Below are positions 1 through 5,915 of a stretch of 11,204 nt of DNA, one piece after another. This DNA comes from Paracoccaceae bacterium (lineage in GTDB: Bacteria; Pseudomonadota; Alphaproteobacteria; Rhodobacterales; Rhodobacteraceae): assembly GCA_016764835.1 (NCBI GenBank), contig JAESRD010000265.1, positions 1 through 11,204 on the forward strand. Direction: 5' to 3'. Under the pieces are notes generated by a model, which was given only the letters and a program-made list of their open reading frames with translations, made no database searches and had not been told where the DNA came from. How positions within the stretch are numbered: the stretch's first letter is position 1; each line of letters opens with the position of its first letter. A program made the position numbers and the translations under genes.

Positions 1-768
1 GATCTCGGAGCGGGTGCCAAGACTGCCAACACCGATATAGCCGCGCGACAACTCTTCGCTGACCACGGCCATGGCGATTTTTGGGAGGCCAAAGCCGCCA
101 TATTCTTCGGGGATCGTCAGGCCGAAGACGCCCATATCGGCCAGCTCATTGATAATTTCAAGCGGGATCAGCTCATCTTTGAGGTGCCAATCATGGGCAA
201 AGGGCGCGACCTTTTGCGCGGCAAAGCGGTGGAACTGAACCCGGATCATCTCCATCTCATCATCGGTGCCGGGGGCGCCGGTGGTTATCTCGGCGCGTTG
301 CTGGGCCATCAGCGCGGCGAGGCGCGCGCGGGCACTTGGGCTGTTGCCACTGCGGGCGAGGGCGGTGACATGGGGCTGGGCAAAGGTGGTTTCGGTCAGG
401 CCGATATCATGCAGGCGGGTGATCTCGCCTTGCGACATGGGGATGCCGCCCAAAATCTGGCTGAGATATTCGCCGAATGCGATCTGCAGGAGCAGCTGCT
501 CGACCTCACCAAATTTATCAGTCTGGCTCAGTTTGTCAGCCCAGTTTTGCAACTGATGCAGGGCTTGCACATAGGTGGCCAGCCAAGCCAGCCCGTGGGC
601 GGCGGCTTGGTTTTGCTCGTCCATTTTTCCGCTCGCGTTTAGCGTGGTTTTTTGCTGCTCAATCGCGGCTTTGCGCAGGGCGAAAAGCGCGGGTAAAACG
701 GCGCGGGTTAGCTCGATAATCTCAGCGCCATACGGTGCTGTGCTGGTGGGGGAGAGATCCTTGGCCAT
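1..768 (-). CDS. mcd: Putative (2S)-methylsuccinyl-CoA dehydrogenase, N-terminal part (runs off the left edge)
   Basis: The open frame runs without a stop from ATG at 768 to the edge, giving 256 codons. Residues from about 177 on are an acyl-CoA dehydrogenase N-terminal domain: VQFHRFAAQKVAPFAHDWH, then ELADMGVFGLTIPEEYGGFG (about 208-227) and the VSEELSRGYIGVGSL segment. Before it lies a helical, Gln/Ala-rich extension of about 175 residues. Ordinary short-chain acyl-CoA dehydrogenases lack this, but methylsuccinyl-CoA dehydrogenase of the ethylmalonyl-CoA pathway has it. That FAD enzyme oxidises (2S)-methylsuccinyl-CoA to mesaconyl-CoA and passes electrons to ETF, encoded further right. The start has AGGA 8 bases upstream; an in-frame ATG at 777 is possible but has a poorer site. 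The catalytic glutamate and the C-terminal domain (roughly 290 residues if family length holds) lie outside. The acyl-CoA dehydrogenase call is firm; the Mcd assignment rests on the extension and the lineage. Confidence 0.82.
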   Translation of the reverse strand, partial: MAKDLSPTSTAPYGAEIIELTRAVLPALFALRKAAIEQQKTTLNASGKMDEQNQAAAHGLAWLATYVQALHQLQNWADKLSQTDKFGEVEQLLLQIAFGEYLSQILGGIPMSQGEITRLHDIGLTETTFAQPHVTALARSGNSPSARARLAALMAQQRAEITTGAPGTDDEMEMIRVQFHRFAAQKVAPFAHDWHLKDELIPLEIINELADMGVFGLTIPEEYGGFGLPKIAMAVVSEELSRGYIGVGSLGTRSEI

Positions 769-796
769 GCCTGTCATCCTGCTTTATGCAGGTGCA

Positions 797-825
797 GCAA
801 TAGTCATATCGCGGGTGCTGCGCAA
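797..825 (-). promoter_or_regulatory. Possible promoter of the mcd gene
   Basis: Read on the minus strand, a TTGCGC -35-like hexamer (820-825) is followed by a 17-base spacer and TATTGC (797-802). This sits about 30 bases upstream of the mcd ATG. Spacing is ideal but the -10 match is only partial, so the call is tentative. The 145-base divergent region also holds a 6-bp hairpin (CGCGCC 885-890 with GGCGCG 896-901) just before the ribosome binding site of the permease gene. Confidence 0.3.
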
Positions 826-913
826 GAATAATTCGTATCAAGTGATAATCCAGCACTTTATTGTCGCGACCGAATTGCCATGCACGCGCCAACACGGCGC
901 GGTAGAAGAGAGC

Positions 914-1681
914 ATGAGCGCTCTTTTCTCCGAAATTTCGACACTCGCATTGGTACTGGCTTTGGTGGTGACCGCCATGGCCGGACTGATCAAAGGCATG
1001 ACTGGTTTTGGCATGCCGATGATCATGATCTCGGGGTTGTCGACAGTGCTGCCGCCTGAAATTGCGCTGGCGGCGCTGATCATGCCGACGCTGGCCTCAA
1101 ACGGCATGCAGGCTTTGCGGCTGGGCTGGCGTGCGGCGTGGCAGGTGGTGGTCCGCTTTAAGGTCTATATCGCGGTGCTGCTGGTGATGTTGGTCTTTAG
1201 CGCCCAGCTGGTGCCGCATATCCCGCGCGCGCTGCTGTTCCTGATCATCGGTTGCCCGATCTCAGCGTTCGCGGTGCTTATGCTGTCTGGCTGGACTGCG
1301 CCGCGCCCCAAGCGGCCGCAGCTTGCCGAGGCGATTATCGGCGGGTTTTCTGGGTTTATTGGCGGCATGTCAGGCGTGTGGGGGCCGCCAACGGTGGCGT
1401 ATTTGACCGCGATTGAGCTGCCCAAACGGGAGCATGTTCAGGCGCAGGGCGTGATATACGGGCTAGGCGCTGTGGTGCTTTTGGCGGCGCATGTCCAGTC
1501 TGGCGTGATCCGGGCGCAGACGCTGCCGCTGTCACTGCTGATGATCATCCCGGCGGTTATTGGCATGGCGCTGGGGCAAAAGGTGCAAGACCGGATCGAC
1601 CAAAAGGTGTTCAAACGGCTGACTATGGTAGTGCTGCTGGTGGCGGGGCTAAACTTGGTGCGGCGCGGGCTGGGCTGGTAG
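914..1681 (+). CDS. TauE/SafE family membrane permease (sulfite exporter-like)
   Basis: A 255-residue, very hydrophobic protein, the usual length for the TauE/SafE (DUF81) family. It has the two repeated half-domains of that family: LIKGMTGFGMPM (about 25-36) opens the first, and GFSGFIGGMSGVWGPPT (about 144-160) opens the second. About eight membrane segments can be read by eye, ending in a basic RRGLGW tail. Members export sulfite, sulfoacetate or other small organosulfur or organic anions across the inner membrane; the substrate here cannot be read from sequence. ATG at 914 was chosen because GAAGAGAG lies just upstream and a hydrophobic segment follows; the frame stays open far upstream, but that part overlaps mcd on the other strand and is not membrane-like. 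It is divergent from mcd and could share its regulation. A hairpin terminator follows. Confidence 0.87.
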   Translation: MSALFSEISTLALVLALVVTAMAGLIKGMTGFGMPMIMISGLSTVLPPEIALAALIMPTLASNGMQALRLGWRAAWQVVVRFKVYIAVLLVMLVFSAQLVPHIPRALLFLIIGCPISAFAVLMLSGWTAPRPKRPQLAEAIIGGFSGFIGGMSGVWGPPTVAYLTAIELPKREHVQAQGVIYGLGAVVLLAAHVQSGVIRAQTLPLSLLMIIPAVIGMALGQKVQDRIDQKVFKRLTMVVLLVAGLNLVRRGLGW

Positions 1682-1707
1682 GCCGCTCTCCCATAAACTT
1701 GGCCCAC

Positions 1708-1753
1708 AAAAAGACAAACCCCCGGTGCTACTGCCACGGGGGTCGTCATTTTT
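1708..1753. terminator. Bidirectional terminator between the permease gene and rpsU
   Basis: The stem pairs CCCCCG (1719-1724) with CGGGGG (1737-1742). It can extend inward by T-A and G-C past one bulged G, around a short loop. It is followed by ATTTTT (1748-1753) on the plus strand and preceded by AAAAA (1708-1712), which supplies a U-run for minus-strand transcripts. It lies between two convergent genes and can serve both. Confidence 0.7.
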
Positions 1754-1799
1754 AATATGGAACGCATCAAAAGAAGCGCCCCTGTAACACGAGATATGC

Positions 1800-2006
1800 T
1801 TAGAGCATGCCTTCGCGTTGCAGTTTTTTGCGTGCGAGTTTGCGCTGACGACGAATCGCCTCGGCCTTTTCGCGTGCTTTCTTCTCAGAAGGTTTCTCAA
1901 AATGCTGCTTAAGCTTCATTTCACGAAACACGCCTTCACGCTGAAGTTTTTTCTTCAAAGCTCGGAGCGCCTGATCGACATTGTTGTCGCGTACACTGAC
2001 CTGCAT
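1800..2006 (-). CDS. rpsU: 30S ribosomal protein S21
   Basis: A 68-residue, strongly basic protein with the S21 pattern: the start [20 protein letters not shown], the central [20 protein letters not shown], and a Lys/Arg-rich helical tail. S21 is a late-assembling protein of the small subunit platform, near the anti-Shine-Dalgarno end of 16S rRNA, and helps translation initiation. Length is normal for alphaproteobacteria. The start is clear: AAGGTGGTG lies 8 bases before the ATG, an almost full-length Shine-Dalgarno match. The gene is divergent from the COQ9-family gene, a conserved alphaproteobacterial arrangement, and ends convergently with the permease gene at a shared terminator. Confidence 0.97.
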   Translation of the reverse strand: MQVSVRDNNVDQALRALKKKLQREGVFREMKLKQHFEKPSEKKAREKAEAIRRQRKLARKKLQREGML

Positions 2007-2058
2007 GTGGTTTTCACCACCTTTCTAAGTTGAGTTGCAAGGATTTGCAGGAAGGGGC

Positions 2059-2087
2059 CATGTAGCAAACCGCGCAGCAATTGTCTA
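2059..2087 (-). promoter_or_regulatory. Probable rpsU promoter
   Basis: On the minus strand TAGACA (2082-2087, five of six to TTGACA) is followed by exactly 17 bases and TACATG (2059-2064). The start codon of rpsU lies about 50 bases further on. This resembles housekeeping sigma-70 promoters of Rhodobacteraceae translation genes. Confidence 0.5.
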
Positions 2088-2121
2088 GACTATGCGTGAA
2101 CAGTGACGGGAGCGTTCGGTG

Positions 2122-2811
2122 ATGAGCAAAGCTATGCACGCAACACAAACAGATGTTGACCGGCTGCTGGAGGCAATTTTGCCCCATGTGCCGTTTGAAG
2201 GCTGGTCGAAGGTGGCGCTTGATGCCGCCGCAGATGATCTTGGCATGAGCGCCGCAGAGCTGCGCGCTGCTGCCCCCGGCGGAGCGCAGGCGCTGGCGGC
2301 GTTGCAGCACCAGCGGGGCGACGGGGAAATGACGGCTGCGCTGGCCGCGCGCGGTGATCTGGGCGAGATGCGCTACCGCGACAAGGTGGCGCTACTGATC
2401 TGGCTGCGGCTAGAGGCGGCGGGTGACAAAGAGAGCGTGCGGCGGGCGAGCTCGCTGTTTGCGCTGCCACATATGGCCCCCAAAGGCGCGCAGCTTATTT
2501 GGGGCACCGCCGATGCGATCTGGCAGGCTTTGGGCGACCAGTCGGATGACGTGAACTGGTACACCAAACGGGCAACATTGTCGGCGGTTTATGGGGCGGT
2601 TGTGCTGTTTTGGCTGGGCGATACCAGCGAAGATGGTGCCGATACACGGGCCTTTATTGACCGGCGTATTGAGAATGTCATGCAGATTGAAAAGGTCAAA
2701 GCCAACCCGGTGCTCAAGCCGCTATCAAAGCTGTTTGCCGGGATTCATGCGCCGCGCGGGCAAGGCACTTTTGTTGATGATCTACCGGGCCGGAGTGATG
2801 CGATACCATGA
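2122..2811 (+). CDS. COQ9 family ubiquinone biosynthesis protein (rpsU-divergent family)
   Basis: A 229-residue protein of the COQ9 family, whose bacterial members were catalogued as the 'rpsU-divergently transcribed protein' family (TIGR02396). That is exactly its position here. The conserved C-terminal domain covers about residues 110-200: LFALPHMAPKGAQLIWGTAD, then DDVNWYTKRATLSAVYGAVV followed by LFWLGDTSEDG, then a RRIENVMQIEK amphipathic helix. In mitochondria COQ9 binds lipid and presents ubiquinone precursors to the hydroxylase COQ7; a similar accessory role is likely here at the inner membrane. ATG 2122 is preferred, with GGGAG 9 bases upstream; the immediately preceding in-frame GTG (2119) is an alternative. 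The stop overlaps the start of the quinone oxidoreductase gene by 4 bases (ATGA), so the two are probably translationally coupled. Confidence 0.9.
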   Translation: MSKAMHATQTDVDRLLEAILPHVPFEGWSKVALDAAADDLGMSAAELRAAAPGGAQALAALQHQRGDGEMTAALAARGDLGEMRYRDKVALLIWLRLEAAGDKESVRRASSLFALPHMAPKGAQLIWGTADAIWQALGDQSDDVNWYTKRATLSAVYGAVVLFWLGDTSEDGADTRAFIDRRIENVMQIEKVKANPVLKPLSKLFAGIHAPRGQGTFVDDLPGRSDAIP

Positions 2812-3782
2812 TGCAAGTCATTGAAATAGCAAGGCCCGGTGGGCCAGAAGTCCTGCGCCTAGCTGAGCGACCCGTGCCTGTGCCGGGGCTTGGCCAAGTG
2901 GCTATCCGCGCCGCTTATGCCGGGGTGAACCGGCCCGATGCGTTGCAACGCGCAGGCGCCTATGCGCCGCCACCCGGCGCCAGTGATCTGCCCGGCCTTG
3001 AGGCTGCGGGCGAGGTGGTGGCTGTTGGCCCCGGCGTGGTTTGGCCGCGTTTGGGCGACCAAGTTTGCGCATTGTTGCCCGGCGGCGGCTATGCGCAAGT
3101 GGCGTTGACCCAAGCCGCACATTGCCTGCCGGTGCCAGAGGGCATGGACATGAAGCGCGCGGCCTGTTTGCCCGAGACGTTCTTCACCGTCTGGTCGAAC
3201 GTATTTATGCGTGGCGGCTTGCAAGCGGGTGAGCGATTCTTGGTCCATGGCGGCTCATCTGGCATTGGCACAACGGCGATCCAGCTGGCGGCGCATTTTG
3301 GCGCGCGGGTCTTTGCCACCGCCGGAAATGACGCAAAATGTGTGGCCTGCGCCGCCCTTGGGGCTGAGCGGGCAATCAACTATAATGAGAGTGATTTTGT
3401 CAGCGTTTTGCGGGCTGAAGGCGGCGCCGATCTTATTCTCGATATGGTTGGTGGCCCGTATTTGCCGCGCAATCTCAAGGCGCTGGCCGTTGAAGGCCGC
3501 TTGGTGCAGATCGCGTTTTTGCAAGGTGCTGTGGCCGAGGTGAACTTTGCCGGGGTGATGATGAAACGCCAGACGATAACCGGCTCAACCCTGCGCCCGC
3601 AATCAGATGCCGCCAAGGCCCGGATTGCAGACGCGCTACGCCAAAAGGTCTGGCCCTTGCTCGCTGAGGGGCGAATTGCACCGGTTATGGACAGTGAATT
3701 TGCGCTGGAAGATGCCGCATTAGCCCATGAACGGATGGAAAGTTCCGCTCATATTGGCAAGATTGTCCTGCGCATGCCGTAA
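2808..3782 (+). CDS. NAD(P)H quinone oxidoreductase, PIG3-like medium-chain dehydrogenase/reductase
   Basis: A 324-residue member of the zinc-free quinone oxidoreductase branch of the medium-chain dehydrogenase superfamily. Seen: the GroES-like N-terminal half with YAGVNRPDALQRAG (about 38-50) and LPGLEAAGEVVAVG (61-74). GLE stands where zinc alcohol dehydrogenases have the metal-binding GHE, so no catalytic zinc is expected. The Rossmann half has HGGSSGIGTTAIQLA (147-161), the PIG3-type nucleotide-binding loop, followed by ALGAERAINY (183-192). The family reduces quinones or other electrophiles with NADPH in the cytosol; the true substrate is unknown. It overlaps the COQ9-family gene by ATGA, which suggests a quinone-related role. 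The in-frame ATG three bases later (2811) is an alternative start. Codon use matches its neighbours. Confidence 0.9.
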   Translation: MMQVIEIARPGGPEVLRLAERPVPVPGLGQVAIRAAYAGVNRPDALQRAGAYAPPPGASDLPGLEAAGEVVAVGPGVVWPRLGDQVCALLPGGGYAQVALTQAAHCLPVPEGMDMKRAACLPETFFTVWSNVFMRGGLQAGERFLVHGGSSGIGTTAIQLAAHFGARVFATAGNDAKCVACAALGAERAINYNESDFVSVLRAEGGADLILDMVGGPYLPRNLKALAVEGRLVQIAFLQGAVAEVNFAGVMMKRQTITGSTLRPQSDAAKARIADALRQKVWPLLAEGRIAPVMDSEFALEDAALAHERMESSAHIGKIVLRMP

Positions 3783-3831
3783 ATTCAGACTATTTTTTGC
3801 ACATATCTGTTGTTGTGTTAGCCTCATCCGC

Positions 3832-3852
3832 AAAGGGGCTTGCCCTCTTTTT
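3832..3852 (+). terminator. Weak possible terminator or short hairpin after the quinone oxidoreductase gene
   Basis: GGG(G), a short loop and CCC form a small stem, with an A-run before it and CTTTTT after it. The stem is only three or four good pairs with a mismatch, so termination would be inefficient. It lies directly before the ribosome binding site of the small ORF. Confidence 0.25.
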
Positions 3853-3881
3853 ATGAAATGTAGTTGGTAAGGAGCCAGATT

Positions 3882-4031
3882 TTGGACAAAGGCAGCAAAA
3901 CAGTCGGAACACAGGTGAATTCTACTGAAACACCCGGCGCAAAGGGTGGCAAAACGGGCACCAATGCCGGTAACCCAGAGCCAATTGCTGGCAAAGTGCC
4001 CGGCGTTGGCGACAAGTCCGGCAAGAAATAA
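3882..4031 (+). CDS. Small Gly/Lys/Thr-rich hypothetical protein (49 residues, TTG start)
   Basis: A short frame that begins with TTG and runs to TAA. AAGGAG (3869-3874) lies 7 bases before the TTG, a strong ribosome binding site at ideal spacing, and this is the main reason to believe the gene. The product (start MDKGSKTVGTQVNSTETPG, end KVPGVGDKSGKK) is hydrophilic, low in complexity, and rich in Gly, Lys, Thr and Pro. It has eight lysines against four acidic residues, no cysteine and no membrane segment, so it should be disordered. I do not recognise a family. It lies about 100 bases after the quinone oxidoreductase gene and 156 bases before etfB, on the same strand, and could be co-transcribed with either. 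It may be a true small protein or a translated leader of the etf operon. Confidence 0.5.
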   Translation: MDKGSKTVGTQVNSTETPGAKGGKTGTNAGNPEPIAGKVPGVGDKSGKK

Positions 4032-4044
4032 ACCGACACTCTTT

Positions 4045-4080
4045 GCGCCTGCTAGCGCTAAACTTTGCTTTGGCAGGTGC
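4045..4080 (+). promoter_or_regulatory. Hairpin in the etfB leader (outer element)
   Basis: GCGCCTGC (4045-4052) pairs with GCAGGTGC (4073-4080), seven Watson-Crick pairs plus one G-T, around a 20-base loop. The loop contains the palindrome TAGCGCTA. It has no T-run directly behind it, so it is unlikely to be a simple intrinsic terminator of the small ORF. It shares the GCTAGCG word with the hairpin just before etfB. Confidence 0.45.
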
Positions 4081-4149
4081 TATGGGTCGGTTTTGCTCTT
4101 CTCTCGGCGGGAGCCGCAGGCTAACTACATCGGTGACAATCTGGTTTCT

Positions 4150-4167
4150 GCTAGCGGCTGCGCTAGC
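4150..4167 (+). promoter_or_regulatory. Perfect hairpin immediately before the etfB ribosome binding site
   Basis: GCTAGCG (4150-4156), loop GCTG, CGCTAGC (4161-4167): a perfect 7-bp stem. The etfB Shine-Dalgarno AAGGAG begins 5 bases later (4173). A structure this close could influence ribosome access or message stability. The upstream copy of the word (GCTAGCGC, 4051-4058) can instead pair over 8 bp with GCGCTAGC (4160-4167), so two exclusive folds are possible. Confidence 0.45.
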
Positions 4168-4187
4168 CACGCAAGGAGAGTACGCCG

Positions 4188-4946
4188 ATGAAAGTTCTCG
4201 TGCCGGTCAAACGAGTGATCGACTATAATGTAAAGGTTCGCGTCAAGGCTGACGGAACCGGGGTTGATCTCGCCAATATCAAAATGTCGATGAACCCGTT
4301 CGACGAGATCGCGGTTGAAGAGGCTCTTCGGCTGCGCGAAGCAGGCAAGGCCGACGAAGTTATTGCCGTATCAATCGGCGTGAAGCAGGCCCAAGAAACT
4401 CTGCGCACGGCTTTGGCTATGGGCGCAGACCGCGCGATTTTGGTTATTGCTGCCGATGATGTGCATAACGATATTGAGCCGCTGGCCGTGGCCAAGATCT
4501 TGGCCGCTATTGTGGCCGAAGAGGGGCCGGGCCTGGTGCTCGCCGGTAAGCAAGCCATTGATAATGACATGAATGCTGTGGGCCAAATGCTCTCGGCGCT
4601 GCTCGGCTGGTCGCAGGCGACCTTTGCCTCGGAAGTCAGCATTGATGGCGACCATGCTGTGGTCACACGTGAGGTCGATGGCGGGCTGCAAACGATTAAA
4701 GTCGCCATGCCAACGATCATTACCGTTGATCTGCGGCTCAATGAGCCACGCTATGCCAGCCTGCCAAATATCATGAAGGCCGAGAAAAAGCCGCTCGATA
4801 TCAAGACGCCTGAGGATTACGGCGTTGATGTCACGCCGCGCTTGACCGTTATCAGCACCGTTGAACCTGAGAGCCGTAAGGCCGGGGTTATTGTGGCTGA
4901 TGTCGATGAGCTGATTGCGAAACTTAAAGATGCGGGGGCGATTTGA
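4188..4946 (+). CDS. etfB: Electron transfer flavoprotein subunit beta
   Basis: A 252-residue protein matching bacterial ETF-beta in length and motifs. It opens with [19 protein letters not shown] and has [14 protein letters not shown] (36-49). The nucleotide-binding [14 protein letters not shown] segment is at 120-133, the beta-subunit signature [17 protein letters not shown] at 159-175, and the recognition loop [16 protein letters not shown] at about 190-205, with the conserved leucine that docks into acyl-CoA dehydrogenases. ETF is a soluble FAD heterodimer that takes electrons from several acyl-CoA dehydrogenases and delivers them to ETF:ubiquinone oxidoreductase. The mcd product at the left edge is a likely partner. 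AAGGAG lies 9 bases before the ATG. The stop codon shares one base with the etfA start (TGATG), giving coupled translation of the two subunits. Confidence 0.97.
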   Translation: MKVLVPVKRVIDYNVKVRVKADGTGVDLANIKMSMNPFDEIAVEEALRLREAGKADEVIAVSIGVKQAQETLRTALAMGADRAILVIAADDVHNDIEPLAVAKILAAIVAEEGPGLVLAGKQAIDNDMNAVGQMLSALLGWSQATFASEVSIDGDHAVVTREVDGGLQTIKVAMPTIITVDLRLNEPRYASLPNIMKAEKKPLDIKTPEDYGVDVTPRLTVISTVEPESRKAGVIVADVDELIAKLKDAGAI

Positions 4947-5872
4947 TGGCTGTTTTATTGCTTGCAGAGGTAAATGATGGCGCGCTGGCCATGGATGCAA
5001 CGGCGAAGGCGGTTGCGGCATCGGCCCAGCTGGGTGAGGTCACTGTGCTTTGCGCCGGGGCCTCGGCCAGTGCGGCAGCGGCAGAGGCTGCGACCATTGA
5101 CGGCGTGGCCAAAGTGCTTTGTGCCGAAGATGCCGCCCTTGGTCACCGCTTGGCCGAGCCGGTTGCGGCGCTGATGGTTTCGCTCAGCGGTGACTATTCG
5201 CATATTACCGCACCGGCGACGACAGACGCCAAAAACATCATGCCCCGCGTTGCGGCCTTGCTTGATGTGATGGTGATTTCAGATGCGATTGCGGTGATCG
5301 ACGCCGATACATTTGAGCGGCCAATCTATGCCGGTAATGCTGTGCAAACGGTCAAATCGACCGATGCGATCAAGGTCATTACCTTCCGCACATCAACCTT
5401 TGAGGCGGCCCCAACCGGCGGCGCGGCTGCTGTAGAAAATATTGGTGGGGCTGAGGCTTCGGCGCTGTCGACATGGGTCGAAGACAAGGTTGCCGCCTCT
5501 GATCGGCCAGAGCTGACCAGCGCCAATGTGATCGTCTCTGGTGGCCGCGGTGTCGGCTCTGAGGATGACTTTAAGCTGATTGAGGCCTTGGCTGACAAGC
5601 TGGGTGCTGCCGTTGGTGCCAGCCGTGCGGCTGTTGACAGTGGCTATGCCCCCAATGATTGGCAGGTTGGTCAGACAGGCAAAGTTGTTGCCCCTGATCT
5701 CTACATCGCTGTGGGGATTTCTGGTGCGATTCAACACCTTGCCGGAATGAAGGACAGCAAAATCATTGTCGCGATCAACAAAGATGAAGAGGCGCCAATC
5801 TTTCAGGTTGCCGACTTTGGGCTGGTTGCCGACTTGTTTGATGCGCTGCCAGAGCTGACCAGCAAGCTGTAA
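4946..5872 (+). CDS. etfA: Electron transfer flavoprotein subunit alpha
   Basis: A 308-residue ETF-alpha of standard length. The N-terminal half has [20 protein letters not shown] and the HITAPATTDAKNIMPRVAALL stretch (about 87-106). The C-terminal FAD domain has VSGGRGVGSEDDFKLIEALA (197-216), GASRAAVDSGYAPNDWQVGQTG (224-245) and the subunit signature DLYIAVGISGAIQHLAGM (251-268), followed by IVAINKDEEAPIFQVAD. These supply the residues that hold the flavin ring, ribityl chain and phosphates. ATG 4946 overlaps the etfB stop by one base; an in-frame TTG at 4943 is not needed. Both ETF subunits are needed in equal amounts, which the coupling supports. A strong hairpin follows the stop by three bases. 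Confidence 0.97.
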   Translation: MAVLLLAEVNDGALAMDATAKAVAASAQLGEVTVLCAGASASAAAAEAATIDGVAKVLCAEDAALGHRLAEPVAALMVSLSGDYSHITAPATTDAKNIMPRVAALLDVMVISDAIAVIDADTFERPIYAGNAVQTVKSTDAIKVITFRTSTFEAAPTGGAAAVENIGGAEASALSTWVEDKVAASDRPELTSANVIVSGGRGVGSEDDFKLIEALADKLGAAVGASRAAVDSGYAPNDWQVGQTGKVVAPDLYIAVGISGAIQHLAGMKDSKIIVAINKDEEAPIFQVADFGLVADLFDALPELTSKL

Positions 5873-5875
5873 AAT

Positions 5876-5912
5876 AGAAGCAGGGCGGGGGGAAGTTCCC
5901 CGCCCTGCTTCT
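5876..5912. terminator. Strong shared hairpin terminator after etfA and the convergent DUF6473-like gene
   Basis: AGAAGCAGGGCGGGG (5876-5890) pairs perfectly over 15 bp with its complement at 5898-5912, around a 7-base loop. It begins 3 bases after the etfA stop and ends 3 bases before the stop codon of the minus-strand gene. Read on the minus strand it is followed by ATTTTA; the plus strand lacks a clear T-run, so for etfA it may act mainly as a 3'-end stabiliser or a less efficient terminator. Confidence 0.82.
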
Positions 5913-5915
5913 GTG

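Noticed and set aside
575..913. Upstream extension of the permease frame by 113 codons
   Set aside because: It overlaps mcd on the other strand, is not membrane-like, and ATG 914 has a good ribosome binding site followed by the expected first membrane segment.
4029..4187. A known riboswitch class before etfB
   Set aside because: I see hairpins but no conserved core of any riboswitch family that I can recognise.
4223..4741. A 172-codon minus-strand frame antisense to etfB
   Set aside because: The etfB product is certain; the opposite frame is a by-product of GC-rich codon use and has no recognisable motif.
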